A stretch of 64,000 nt of DNA, taken from NCBI GenBank assembly GCA_003439945.1, contig QVRM01007078.1, positions 1-64,000 on the forward strand, given 5' to 3'. The position numbers and the translations under genes were made by a program. The notes beneath the pieces are model-generated. The model made no database searches and was not told where the DNA came from. It was given only the letters and a program-made list of their open reading frames with translations. The first letter of the stretch is position 1. The number at the start of each line of letters is the position of its first letter. Positions 39,059 to 50,885 of the stretch are shown piece after piece. Source of the DNA: Dermanyssus gallinae. Lineage: Eukaryota > Arthropoda > Arachnida > Mesostigmata > Dermanyssidae.

Positions 39059-39593
39059 AAATTGCTACCTGAGAAAGCCGTAAAACGCTAAAAACGTTTC
39101 AATAACGTAAAATTCATCAGCATATATATATATATATATACATATATATATAGAGAGAGAGAGAGAGAGATTTTTGTTTTTCATTTGTTTTTAAATCATC
39201 ATTCATTGTGAAGTAGTATTGACACGGTGAAATTGGAAAGGAAAGGAATGGGGGCATTGGTTGGGATGTATGCTGTATGTCGCACAACGTGCGGCTGTTA
39301 GTGACAACATGGCCGCAGCGGTAAAGTCGTTCGGCCACCCAGCTGGCTGAATGAATGGGTGTTGAACGTTGTTTGGACGTGAATGTATGTATTTCATTGT
39401 ATAATGGTTGTGAGTGTGTGTGTGTGTGTGTGGGCGTGCGTATGCGTCGTGTATTCATGTACGTGCATATATTAGTATCTACATGGAATTGGTCGCGGCA
39501 AGACATTTGCATGATAAAGATCATGTAGATCTCTGCACCCGCTGTGGTTGCCGTAATGCCCAACAGCAGCGACTTTTGGAACAACAGAATCAG

Positions 39594-39655
39594 CAACAAC
39601 AACAACAACAACAGCAACAACAACAACAACAACAACAACAACAAAAACAACAACA
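39594..39655. repeat. (CAA)/(CAG) array
   Basis: CAACAACAACAG units followed by degenerate AAC repeats to about 39740. Confidence 0.85.
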
Positions 39656-39897
39656 GCGGTGGTGACAATAACAATAACGGAAACAACAATCACAACAACA
39701 ATTGTAACAACATACACAGTGGCAATACTAACAACCGCAACCAGCAGGAGGTCGGCGCGTTGACAGCGACGAACGAAGACGGAAGCCGTATCTCCAGGTG
39801 GCGGTGAGCATGGCGTCGGGTCCTGACGCGCGTGTGGGCTACACACCAGTACGGCCCGCCGACGAGTCCGTTGCTGGAAACGAAGTGAACGTCACAA

Positions 39898-39914
39898 CTA
39901 TAATAATAATAATA

Positions 39915-39998
<84 letters not shown>

Positions 39999-40014
39999 CA
40001 TCATTATTATTATT
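39898..40014 (-). repeat. (TTA)n, 3' end of retroelement copy 3
   Basis: About 117 bp of TTA units with a small TCA interruption near 39999; TAA in the element's orientation. Confidence 0.9.
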
Positions 40015-41503
40015 TAGTTAATACAATTGTGAGGTATGAACGTTTATATCATGTTTATCCTGCTCTGTTCGCTTTCTGTCAGTTCATGGCGCCTATAATG
40101 GAAGCCACGTTCCCTCTACACACGGCCAAAGACATCATCTGTCTCAAAAACATGGCCTCGCGTCGATCGCTCGTAACGTCTTCGATTCGTTTTCCGATGT
40201 CTTGCAGGAGTTTTGCTGTACCTGTGCTGATGGGGCCGAGTGTCTCTAATGTAATGGCTGCAAAGTGGTAGCTTCTAGATAGTTCTAGATACTTCCTCCG
40301 TTTTTCAGAATCCGCACGTTCTGCTACCCATCCCGATTCGACTGCGCTGTGGCGTAAATATGATAACGCCGCCGTGCATGAAACCGTTACATCCCATACA
40401 AGGCATTTTCCGTGCGACCACAGCGGGATGGTGACCCCGTCAGGTCGCAACTCACTGCTGCCATTAAGACCTACTGGTTCGGGCGTAGATGGTATCCCTG
40501 CCCTTCTAAGAGCTCTTCTCACTATGGCGTTGAGTTCAGCGTGCCTTGTAAGTCTGCCGGGGCTTCTTAGACAGCTTAACGGGTGTAGACCGTCCGAGTC
40601 AACCGGTTGGCCGCATGAGAGGCACGTGAAGGGCTGGCAGACGGGGGGCGCCTATCCTAAGAGCTGACACCATGCGGAAGGGGTTGGTTTGGATCCAGCA
40701 TGGTACCAAGCTGACGGGAGGGCAGCGCTTGAAGCCAGCCCCCGCTGAAAGGATGTTGAGCCGCTAGAAAGACGGCACGCTCTCTTGCTGATGTAGGTTA
40801 TTCATTATATCTCGTGCGGACTTCTTAGTTTTGTACGCGTCAAGAAGTTTTTGACTCACGTGCTCCCTCAGAGGGCCAGGATCAAGTTGACTCCTGATTG
40901 TGGCGTCTGCCACCGCGGTTGCTTTTTTCAGTTCAGTCTTTGCTTCCTCACAAAGAAGTGATTCTGCCAGGGAGCCAAATTGATTCAGGGATGCAGCATA
41001 GCACACTGCAGCAAGATCCGTAGCTCTTCTTATTCCAAGGCCTCCGTTGTCGATGGGGAGGCTAGCTCTCTCCCACATGTTTCCTTCTAAGTTAATGTTA
41101 AGTACCTCGCTTAGAATGCTTCTGGTGGCCTCGTCATAGGCTGCAAGACCCTCCATGTATTTTAAGGTCTGACATGTTCGTAGCATGTAGACAAGTCTTG
41201 GTGAGCCAAGACTGTGTCTCTATAGACACAGAGTCACCTGCGGGTGCTTACTGTGCATACTGGTCAGTCGTGGGCGAATTTTTACCAGGGTCTCTCGTTT
41301 AGAATCGAGAGCGCGTGGGATTCCTTCGGCCATTACAAGAGAACCTAGAACATCCGGGTTATCCTGAGTTACACAAGATATCCCAGGAAGTGCTTCCATG
41401 ATTTCTTTTATAGCTTGCGCCTGATCTTGAAGGGTGCCTCCGACAGCTAAAACCTCGCATTTGGCTGCATTGAGAGTCAGTCCTCCTGGTTCCTCAAATT
41501 ATA
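40015..41503 (-). mobile_element. REL-endonuclease non-LTR retrotransposon copy 3, longest of the family
   Basis: About 1.5 kb on the minus strand. The 5' part (41500-41220) encodes the end of the reverse transcriptase domain (GGLTLNAAKCEV). A stop near 41220 is followed by SPRLVYMLRTCQT and the linker (GGLGIRRATDLAAVCYAAS). Then come FRMVSALRIGAP, AGIPSTPEP, RPDGVTIPLW with LVWDVTV, and the tail FLRQMMSLAVCRGNVASIIG. It is broken near 41220 and between 40764 and 40522. The 3' motif lies at 40022-40035, eight bases from the TTA run. (TTA)n abuts the 5' end at 41504. It is non-functional, but it best shows the domain order of the family. Confidence 0.82.
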
Positions 41504-41541
<38 letters not shown>

Positions 41542-41548
41542 CATCATC
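41504..41548 (-). repeat. (TTA)n, 5' flank of retroelement copy 3
   Basis: TTA units followed by TCATCATC; directly abuts the truncated 5' end of copy 3. Confidence 0.85.
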
Positions 41549-41789
41549 TATTTGGCCTCAGAGAGGAAACGCCAAGATGATGTTGAATGGTCAGCGACAC
41601 TCGAGCAATAATTATAATATAAGCAATATAATATAAGCGGCTACGGCGCGCAGAAAGAGAAACTAGGTCGACAAGCAGCAACGTCGTGAAGCATTATATA
41701 AGCAATGTTGTAGACGGTGTATAATTCATGTATAAGCCATTGTGATACATGTACATAATGATAATTAAAAAAAAACACTTGTTTCAAAA

Positions 41790-41822
<33 letters not shown>
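41790..41822 (-). repeat. (TTA)n, 3' end of retroelement copy 4
   Basis: A TTA run following the 3' UTR of the next copy. The 41549-41789 spacer between copies 3 and 4 shows nothing recognisable. Confidence 0.85.
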
Positions 41823-41823
<1 letters not shown>

Positions 41824-42385
41824 GTATTTATTACATGTTAAACGATGTTACAGTTGAGAGGTCTGAACGTATTATTGCAAAGTTTTTTAAATAATTAGTT
41901 CACTCCATGGCGCCTAAAATAGATGCCGCGTTTCCTCTGCAAACGGCCAAGGACAACGCTTGCCTCAAGAATTGACTCTCTCTTCGGTCGTTCGTGACCT
42001 CCTGAATTCGCTTACTCAAATCTTTGAGAAATGCTTCGGTTCCCTTGCTGATTGGTCCTAGTGTCTCCATGGCGATAGGCACAAAAATATATCTTGTTTC
42101 CAGTCCAGCATATTTAAACCGTTTTCTGGCGTCTGCGTGCTTTGCTACCCACCCCGGCTCAACAGAACTGTGGTGTAAAAAAATGGTCACCCCATCAGGT
42201 CTTTCTTCGCCAGCGGACACCAAACCTCTCGGTTCAAGTGTAGATGGTATACCGGCTTTCCTAAGGGACCTTATGATCACACCGTTTAGTTCAGCATGTC
42301 TGGACGATCTACCGGCGCTCTTCGGGCAACTCAGTGGGTGTAGGCCACTGGAATCCACCATCTTCCCGTACAGTTTGCACTGAAA
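41823..42385 (-). mobile_element. REL-endonuclease non-LTR retrotransposon, 5'-truncated copy 4 with in-frame deletion
   Basis: Open on the minus strand from 42361 to 41900 without stops: DSSGLHPLSCPKSAGRSSRH, GIPSTLEPRGL, RPDGVTI, then directly LHHSSVEPGWVAKHAD, FVPIAMETLGPISK and FLRQALSLAVCRGNAASILG. Against copies 1 and 3 about 20 residues are missing between RPDGVTI and the SYLxHS segment, including the LVWDATV strand with the second acidic residue expected of the nuclease. The deletion keeps the frame. The 3' motif is at 41849-41862 (TACAGTTGAGAGGT). The 5' side shows only degenerate TTA-like sequence (42405-42428). Confidence 0.8.
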
Positions 42386-42912
42386 CGGTAGTATTAAAAC
42401 TGTTTAGTATTAGTATTACATTAATACTACCGGCGTTGTCGAAGTCGAACCTATCATCATTCCTGGACACGTAGAATCTGGCGGCCGCTGCCAGCCGCGG
42501 CTGCTACGATACACACCGCGACCTTGTTGTTGTTTTTGTTGTTCTGTCACTGTTGATGCTTATCATGATGACTTACTTGATGGTGATGAAGGTGGAGCGA
42601 TTACGAACGAACTGCAACGAACCTATCGATTGAGTGTCCGGCTATTGGGCAACAGGCGTGGAGGCAGGTGGAACCAGGCAGCATCTCACTCGGAAGGCTG
42701 GCTGGAGAGGAACTCATTGCAAAGTACAGTAGTAGGATGTGAGATCGAGACGGCTATAAAGAAAGAGAGGGAAAGAATAATCTGTTACATGATTTATGTA
42801 TCTGACTGAACAGTGCGTCAACAACTATACCAAAACTAGCAGAGGCGACGGCACGGGAGAACATGAAATGTGCTTATTTCTTGTATATAACAAGAAGTTT
42901 AACTTTTTGTCA

Positions 42913-42956
<44 letters not shown>

Positions 42957-43015
42957 AGTGTTGCGATGATTTATTAATTAATTACAATACATTTGCACAC
43001 TCGGCAGTGCTCGTG

Positions 43016-43049
<34 letters not shown>

Positions 43050-44120
43050 GCAGCGTCCGCGAAGATGAATTCGCATTCTCAACCTTAGCTGGACGTCCTA
43101 AGGCGCTATTGATATATGTACGTATATGCAAGCATCATGCACGCATATATGCACGTAGATGGGTATCATGGGTCGAGTTGAATTTCGCTTAATTTTACGC
43201 ACCACATGCTCGAACAAATCTTTTCTGCAATTGCTGTTTTTCTTGTTGCTGTGTTGTTGTTGTTGTTGTTGATGCAGCGCTTCGGTTGCCGTTGTTTCTG
43301 CTGCTGCTGTTGCTGCTCTATGCATGTCGGCGTATTTTTGTCATCGTTGTTCTTCATGGTGTTGACGTTGTTGTCATCGTTTTCTATTTCTGTCGTTTCT
43401 ACGTCTACGAGGCTATTGAACCCGCAAGTTGGATCAGCAAGCAATTGGTTACCGCTTTCAACATTGACATAGATGATGACGAATTGTTTTTTGGTTGGGC
43501 AGGTGCGTCTCGCGTTTTCTCCGCCGCTAGACGAAGTGCCACTGCCGGCTACCGCAAAAACGATACCCTTCTCCGGTGACGAAGCCGAAGACGAAGTACC
43601 GAGAACTATTGTGTACGAGACAGACGCTCATAAACGACAGATTTCCAGTTTCCGCCATCTAAACTGCGGGCAACGACCAGCACCAGCCATGCGCAAGATC
43701 AGAGAGACGGACGAATTCGGCTACAAGAGGAAAAGCATTTGGTGGCCAACGTTGGTGCGTTAAACTGGCATGCCAAAAAGGCAAAACGCTAGGCAAACTG
43801 CCTAGGCATGTGAGCCTTTGGCTAACAGAAAGCCAAAAACACCAGCCAACAATACGCGCAATGCGACGCTAAGCAGCAAACTACATTCAACGCCGCCAAG
43901 AACAGAAAGTCTACATGTAAGCAGTACACATGTAAAACTGAGGTACGATTCTATTTAGCAGAATCGTTACAAAATGTTTGTTAATCGTATATCCCTGGAA
44001 CCCTACAATTGAATAATGTATTTTCTCTTTTCATTATATTCCTATTGTTTTTACACACTCTCCTAAATCTTACCTCTTAAGGCACAAAGTAAGTCAATGC
44101 AAACTTCTTTGCATCTCATA

Positions 44121-44188
<68 letters not shown>

Positions 44189-44479
44189 GAGCCTCCCAGA
44201 AATAATTGCAAAACGACAGGGAAATGTAGATCTCGTTGAAGTACATTTTTTCCGAAGGAACATGGTCTTTGAAAAGTTTTGTTTCGGAGTCAAAGTGATG
44301 TTAATAAAATATATGACACTGGTGTTGTTGCCCGACATAGGAACACCAAGTGTGCGATTGCAAGACAACCACTAAGCACATCGTCATGTTTGTGAGAAAA
44401 TTCTTCGCTGAAAAACATATATCAATTATGTTTATTTTACGCAAATTAAGTATAATGTACAGTTTATAGGGTTTCTTAA
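42386..44479. other. Intergenic sequence
   Basis: TA runs and TTG/CTG triplets (43240-43320). No supported gene; 43.2-43.8 kb is less AT-rich but matches nothing I know. Confidence 0.5.
44120..44182. repeat. (TA)n tract, about 63 bp
   Basis: A pure dinucleotide run. Confidence 0.9.
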
Positions 44480-45285
44480 CAATGTGTTATCTTTCTCACG
44501 CTTGCGGCGAAAAAAGTAATGCAACGATTTTTGCTCGAGGGCTGTGCGTTCCACTGCATGGTGTACACATGGCGACTGTCACACGCAAGACCAGACCAAA
44601 TGTACAAGGCATTAAAAATGTCCAAACCCCCGACCTGACCTGTTCGACTTTAGCTTCCAACTTCGAAATAAAACATTCGTAAAATACTGTACGCGGCATC
44701 TTCAACCTTAGTCGGATTATTTTAGCAAATGGTGGACAGTCTAACTCGAGATACACAAAGCGGCTTCCTTGCTCGAATAGGCAAGGAAAACACTCGCTTT
44801 ACATATAATGAGACACACCTTTGAAGCTGGTTAAAATTTGAGTGAGGTGGTTCCGCGCCCCTTTTTTGGTTCTGCGCTCTGTCAATACCATACATTAACC
44901 CGGAACGATCTTAAGCATGAAGGAACCTCACTGCTGAGAAAGCGAACAGTCTTCAGACATTGCCTACTTTCCCGTAAAGGGAGACAAGTGCCTTTCGTAC
45001 TGTTTCGTTTATCAGCACTGTAAACGCTGTTTCTGCGTACTGAACCCGAATGCGAAGACACTGAAAGAATTTAACTAACTTCAATGGTTACCCGCAGCAA
45101 CGTTTAACGTCTCTTGCAGCCAATCGATCTCTACGCCTGAATTTCAGGGCTTTGGTCTTCCTGGTGTCTATCTCGAGTTGAGAGACAAGAAACGCCTCTA
45201 CCCTAGAGGTGATGCGCTTAATGGCACCTAGGTCGCGACCACGATATCGACCACGACCAAGGAGAAGAGTAAACAAGACGCAGGT
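44480..45285 (-). mobile_element. Degenerate non-LTR element, family B copy B
   Basis: Minus strand, in order: reverse transcriptase thumb region QLEIDTRKTKALKFRRRDRL (about 45170-45115), VYLELDCPPFAKII (about 44757), FISKLEAKVEQVR (about 44670), GLDIFNALYIWSGLACDSR and DSRHVYTMQWNAQ (about 44575). These match the copies at 13.8 and 32.2-33.2 kb in the same order. Frames shift between blocks. Non-functional. Confidence 0.6.
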
Positions 45286-45541
45286 TAGCGGGTATTTTGC
45301 GGAGTTTTCACATTTTGCTTAATCTCTAATACACCATGCTCACCGTATACCAACAAGGAGTCCTCCCAAAGAAACTTCTATTACACTCAGGAGGGAGGAT
45401 CCACCCACTTCTGCTCGTTGGAACGCATAGACTTCTAATCCGCCTAGGCCATTTGTTGCGCTGCTCCTCGGCGTTCGATGTTTTGTTGTCTCGTTGTTTC
45501 TAAACCACAACTTTATTGCCGTCGTCTTCTGCCTTCTTCTC

Positions 45542-45943
45542 CTATTGTGGGTCAGCTATCGGTGTTGTTGTTGTTACCGTAGTTGGCGATACAGCTGTAC
45601 CAACATCCGTCTCATCCACCTCGACGACAGTGCCGTTTGGGTTGCAACTGTCATTACTCAACTCCGCAGAAGCCGAGCTTCGCTTGACGCCTCCGCGTTT
45701 GTTTCTGTTGATCTCTTCAGCAGGCTTTCTCGCTCTTGCCTCCGTGACGTTACCGTCCTTCTCTGCAATCTGCCAGCTGTGCTTTCTTCGTATTATCCGC
45801 ATTGTCCGCGTTCCGTCGTAAAGTCTAAACCCCCTGTGATCGCAAACTGTTCCTGCGAGATGGATTCGATTTCGGGGCAACCCGCTCTTGCAGTTCCTGT
45901 GTGTGTCCAAACCACAGTTTAATAAAGTTCCACTGTAATTCAC
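45542..45943 (-). CDS. Unassigned open frame, possible exon
   Basis: 133 codons on the minus strand without low complexity in the first 110. Segments include LAGTVCDHRGFRLYDGTR and SWQIAEKDGNVTEARARKP. A TTACAG acceptor-like site lies just upstream, at about 45953-45958. I recognise no family. The end is Thr/Val-rich because of triplet repeats. It may be a chance open frame in a less AT-rich patch. Confidence 0.2.
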   Translation of the reverse strand: MNYSGTLLNCGLDTHRNCKSGLPRNRIHLAGTVCDHRGFRLYDGTRTMRIIRRKHSWQIAEKDGNVTEARARKPAEEINRNKRGGVKRSSASAELSNDSCNPNGTVVEVDETDVGTAVSPTTVTTTTPIADPQ

Positions 45944-47227
45944 TCAGTCGGCTGTTCAACGTACCTTAGCATGGTTACTGGGTGTCACAAGCTCCATAGG
46001 CAACCGAATGCGCAACCTAGGGTTGCACGCGGTTTAGACAACCTCCGTGAAACACTTTTGAACAGCCTTGGCTGCACACCACTAGTTGTTGTTAAATTGT
46101 TCATCCGCCTATAACGTGGGAGCTAACGTTACGAACATCCAAACATCACGACGGCTAGTCTAGACAACTGAAGAACACATATTAGACGGCACATAAGGCA
46201 AGGTCAATGGATTAAAACAGGAGACCATATTTCTAGTGGTTCTAGTTGATTGATGCATAATATGGACGTAAAGTTTATAGAGGCAGGAACTCCCCTTGTA
46301 TCGTAATTATCCTCATCGAAAACTGGGAAGAGATTACCGCACTGGTAGGTTTTCTCAAAGACGGTGAAACAATCAAGTGTGCATATAGTAAGGGTTGCAA
46401 CGTATGCGACAAAATGAAGATAAACAACAAAAGTCGAGATGAATTTGAGTCGTGTTTACAACAATGTGTGCCCACTCAATTCTAAAACTATTAATTTTCA
46501 TTCATCATTAATCCAAACTTACAGTTCAGCTTAAAAGTTACAATACACTTATTAAGACTGCCGAAGAACATCAACAATTCGCCATCAGCCATATTCCTAT
46601 AGTCGTTTGCATTGAGTGTATTAGTCTTATACGGTTCGTACATATCGAAGGCCGATCTCAGCCACCTTTTGCCAAAACAAACGGGTAGCCTGTTCTCCTA
46701 CGAGCAGGCGCGCGACATTCGGACCAGACGCCAGGTAAGGGGGTAAGGGACGTAACAAAGTACGCTATACGAAATAGGGCAAACTGTGCAGCGTCATACT
46801 TGCACGTCGGAATAGACGGGAGATTACGAGAATTGAGTTGACGGTTTTGGTAAGGTGAGCGCGTAAAGTCTGCGTAAGGTCCCCCTGTGTCGCCCGTCGT
46901 TTCAATGCTTGTTTGGCGGCGCTAAAAGGCCTGCTCACAAGAACGACACCGGCCGCCCTGATACCGGACTTGATAAAATGTCCTTTTTCTGTGGCCAGCT
47001 ATCTTTGACTTCCGGTGCCGTCGCCGTCGCTGCTAACCTACTAAACTACCGACTAGGCTAGGCCACAGGTTGGTCATTATTAGGCCAAATTTGTGCAGAA
47101 CAGGACTTTCGTGTGCGGGCGTTAGCCTCAGCGGGAATATCGGAACGGAATAGGCGTCGTCTAACGCGTGGCAGCGCCAACCATCGGTCACCGCGCTAAC
47201 GAGAATGGCGGCGACCGTGATAACAAC

Positions 47228-47331
47228 TACATGAACAACAACATGAACAACAACAACAAAAACAACAACAACAACAGCAACAACAACAACAGCAACAATA
47301 ACAGCAACAACAACATGAACAACAACAATGG
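47228..47331. repeat. CAA/CATGAA composite array
   Basis: CAACAACATGAACAACAAC units with CAGCAA inserts. Confidence 0.8.
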
Positions 47332-47528
47332 ATGAAATCAGACACTGACAGTCGGGGACTCACTTGTTCGCCGCCGCCACTGCTTCTGCTAGAGAGCTTT
47401 GGAGCGGCCCAAATCGGAGCGTCACCGGCGTGGGTCCACGCCGTAGGCCGAAAGACCATTTGTCTTTTGGCGTACATAGATAACGCTCAGCGCCGCGCGG
47501 TTGCCTACATTGGCCTTCGCTCGCAGAC

Positions 47529-47623
47529 GGCCACCAATTCCGCCTCTGTCAGTCGATGCAGGCTGGCACTGAGATGCTGTCCTCGGCTGGCCACGGCGAT
47601 AAACAGAGGCGGAATTGGTGGCC
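47529..47623. repeat. Perfect 21-bp inverted repeat with 53-bp spacer
   Basis: 47529-47549 (begins GGCCACCAATTC) is exactly complementary to 47603-47623 (ends GAATTGGTGGCC). The spacer contains paired-looking CAGGCTGG/CTGGCCA segments. In RNA this would form a long hairpin. No coding role is apparent. Confidence 0.85.
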
Positions 47624-48672
47624 AAGCGTTGCCCCGTCGTGAAATTACAGACAAATCTACACAGTTCGACACAGGAGTTGGGAGCGCCTTTTTAACAATG
47701 GCCTCTTCTAACTATCGACCTGTTGGCGGCAGTGTTAATCGTTCCCTCGTCGTGTTGAAGCTCATAGCGCACCAGGACCATTTTTTTTGTAAGCAGCCTG
47801 AATGATGCCTGTGTGCGCGATGCTGTCGTTCTTGCTGCCTAGCATCGAGGGGTGACCTCGCGTTGGACGAGCTAAATTTCCCCCCCCCAAAAAAATCATT
47901 CCGTTTCCGAAGATCCGATTTCGCCAACATGGTTTTCTTCTTTGTAATATGTATATATATCTCTCTCTCTCTGTACTACGAAAACAATCAAATCAATTCA
48001 GCAAGACCGAATTGCAGTGCGACCGTACGCGGCTTCCGGCTTGTGCACAGCTCACATTTTTATCGCCAAGGCAGTGGCATTTAGTCGGTTGTTGTTGCTG
48101 CTGCTGTTGTTAAAAAATGACATAATTTCTATTTTCTTGTTTCTACTTACAGAGAGCACAGTTTTGTCAAATCGAGATACGTTTAGAGGAGTCGGCTCAC
48201 TGAAGTACAGTCCACAGCAATTGTAGACGACCTTCGCTGAGAACACACACTTCGCGTCCACCAGAACCGCTGAATAAAGTGGAGCTCACTGTGTACTTTG
48301 CCCCTCGTTATATTTAGCTCTATGTATCCTCGTATCCAACATCCCTGCCCTGGCATCTGCCAATAGCCCACTCGCTCTTGAAGTTATCGTATACCTATTC
48401 TACCCCGCCTTTTTCCCGCTTTTCCTTTTCATACATAGTTGCCAAACTTGACCTGGAACCCATCGCCAATTTCCACCCGTCTATATTACCTTCATTTTCA
48501 AAATTTTCTCCGATACCCTCGCTCTTGCCCATTGCTGACTATTGTACCCAGTCTCCCTAGCTGCGAACTCTACTCATTCTAAGTGCCGTCTTTACCAGCT
48601 GCATCTGTTTAACCCATCTTTTATCTGACATTTTCAATCATACTACTAAATATAAGCTTACTTTGTACTTCC

Positions 48673-48674
<2 letters not shown>

Positions 48675-48722
<48 letters not shown>
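48675..48722. repeat. (TA)n tract, about 48 bp
   Basis: A pure dinucleotide run. Confidence 0.9.
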
Positions 48723-48724
<2 letters not shown>

Positions 48725-49062
48725 ATTACAAGCGGTGGCCTTTTCTGCAAAATGTTCTTAATTTCTACAATTAATGAAAATGTGTAATTATGGAAAGATC
48801 ATATTATATGATCTTTATGATGATATTAAGCTAAGCGTTGTTCTCCGTGTCAATAAAAGAACGGTGCTGATTATCACAAGATAGCTATTTGATGCAAACA
48901 GGTGTACCGTAAGACAATTATCAGTCGCTGACACAGCCCGACGGTGCCGAATCACAGGCGCAAATTACTCAGTTTGGCATACAGTAATAGGCTTGAAATG
49001 CAAATATGCGCTATATATCGGCACAGGTATTTGATGTCTGTCATGCGGCCTGCAACAACAGC

Positions 49063-49127
49063 GACACAAACAACAACAAAAACAACAACAGCAATGGCAA
49101 GAATAGCAACGACAACAACAACTTGTA
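49063..49127 (+). repeat. (CAA)n-rich tract 5' of copy 8
   Basis: An imperfect CAA array ending a few bases before retroelement homology. Another CAA array (49561-49590) lies just after the element. Confidence 0.7.
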
Positions 49128-49133
49128 AAAGTA

Positions 49134-49505
49134 AGACTCATTAGCCCCTTCGATGGTCGGTGCAGGTGCGGACCGAGCAGGTCATGCTTCCAGGTTAGCT
49201 GAGGCTAACAAATGCAGAAAATATTCCAGTGTGGATTATCCGCACGAATTTTCCGTTCGTTGGCGTTCGAGACTATGGGAACTGCAGGCCCCCTTACGCT
49301 CAAACTGATTCAACGCGTAGGCAGAAGCCTTAATCTTTCGACAGGAGACTCGAGCGCATCCGAATTCTTGCGTCAGAGGCTGTCGCTCGACATTCAACGA
49401 GGAAATGCAGCGTCTGTTCGGGGCACATTGTTGAACTGGGCTAACCCTGGGTTAGAGAACCCGTAATCGCACGTTCGCGTGGAGACAATTGTCCACTCCA
49501 AAGTG
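49134..49505 (+). mobile_element. Sister-subfamily REL-type non-LTR fragment (copy 8)
   Basis: Encodes the C-terminal tail of a related but distinct subfamily: an early reading frame gives YSSVDYPHEFSV, then after a frameshift LAFETMGTAGPLTLKLIQR and SEFLRQRLSLDIQRGNAASV. The stop is near 49466, and GGAGACAATTGT follows in the 3' UTR. It is collinear with copy 9 at the other end of the window. It is a 5'-truncated pseudogene. Confidence 0.7.
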
Positions 49506-50647
49506 CTAACATAGCAAACTTATATAAATAAATATCTAACTTGTAAAGCTTATCGACAACAACTACTACAACAACAACAACAATAACGCAATCTAACAAT
49601 TATATGAACAGATCCGCTTGACGAAATAGCACCAATTAACGCTGTAGTCATTGCCGGCAAGCCAGCCGCCGGACTTTAAAAATGACAACAATCACCCAGT
49701 GAATGAATCCACATGAAGGTAAATCATAGTAATCATAACTTATACCACAACATCTAATTCCACGCGATGTATTTATCTAACACGATCGTTGTTAACCGCC
49801 GTGGCAGTTGTTTGTGTTCTAATCTATTCCGACTTGAACAGATACACACCGACACCAAAACACATATGTACATTCGCACAGCCAGATAGTCTCGCGCAAA
49901 CACACTCCATCTCTCTCTATTTATATATATCACTCTCTATCTCTCTCTCTCTCTATCGCGCGTCTAGCGAATCGATGAGGCAAAATCAGCCGAATTAGCG
50001 TGAAATCAGAGACGCCGGATAGCGGCCGCCGGCCGCTGATTCTGATTGCAGATTTACTGCCATGCAAAGGTTATCATGTTGGCAGCAGCCATCAAGCGGC
50101 GGCGGCGATATGACGGGAGGAGAGCAGCAGACGACTATCATCTATCTGATCGAGTTGGAGGAACTGAAGTCGGGTTGGACCGCCGGAACGTCTCGACGGA
50201 GATGCGCCGGTTGCCCAGACAGATAGAGGGAGAAAGAGCCGGTGGGGAGAACAAGAATTATATATGTATGTATATATATATATAAATATATATACAGCTT
50301 TGCAAGACTCTGAAAGGTATCCTCGATCGTTGTGTCTCTCTGCTTGTGCTCTGTGTGCGCACGGTGTGATGCGACAAATTGCCCAGCGGACAATAAATTT
50401 CCGATTTTCTCTGGCCGGCCGAGGCGAAGATCGTCGAGTCGAATACATGCATGCTCGTACAATCACTTCCGCTTTACGCATGCATACATTCACACACAGA
50501 ACCTCTCACGAGCACGCTAAGTCGCTTAGCCAATGACGAAAGTAGCAGAAGCGGCAGGTGCTGCCATAACAGCGGTAACAGCAGTGACAGATGAGCCTAA
50601 CAAAATTAAGCTTTAAATGCATTTCAAAACGTACCAGCAGTGGGAAT

Positions 50648-50673
50648 AATAATAATAATAATAATAATAATAA
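50648..50673 (+). repeat. (TAA)n, 5' flank of copy 7
   Basis: About eight TAA units directly before a small retroelement fragment. Confidence 0.85.
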
Positions 50674-50885
50674 GAGAACGGGCTGCTTTTAGCGACTCAA
50701 CATGTTCCCTCTGTGAGCCGTTCTTATGCATTTCGGGTGGATGGCCTGGTCGATCCCGACAGTCCAAGCTAGCTCGTTAAGCTGCCTAAAAAGCCCCGGC
50801 AGGCTCACAAGACTCGCAGAGTTCAATGGAATAGTGACAGGAACATTGAAAAGAACAGGAATACCATCCACGTCCATCCAACTTT
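50674..50885 (+). mobile_element. REL-type non-LTR fragment, degenerate (copy 7)
   Basis: Plus-strand nucleotide similarity to copy 5 (GACTCAACAT..., then GTTAAGCTGCCTAAAAAGCC, and AGGAATACCATCCACGTCC). It corresponds to the LSCxKSPGR...GIPS segment of the family. It breaks off near 50885 without a 3' motif or tail. Confidence 0.55.

Larger units (their letters stand above)
45944..49062. other. Intergenic sequence
   Basis: Only the composite CAA array, the 21-bp inverted repeat and a TA run stand out. 49591-50647 and 50886-51358 are likewise without recognised features. Confidence 0.5.

Noticed and set aside
47332..47805. A 157-codon plus-strand frame spanning the 21-bp inverted repeat
   Set aside because: No recognisable domain; its composition changes along its length and it contains the inverted repeat arms.
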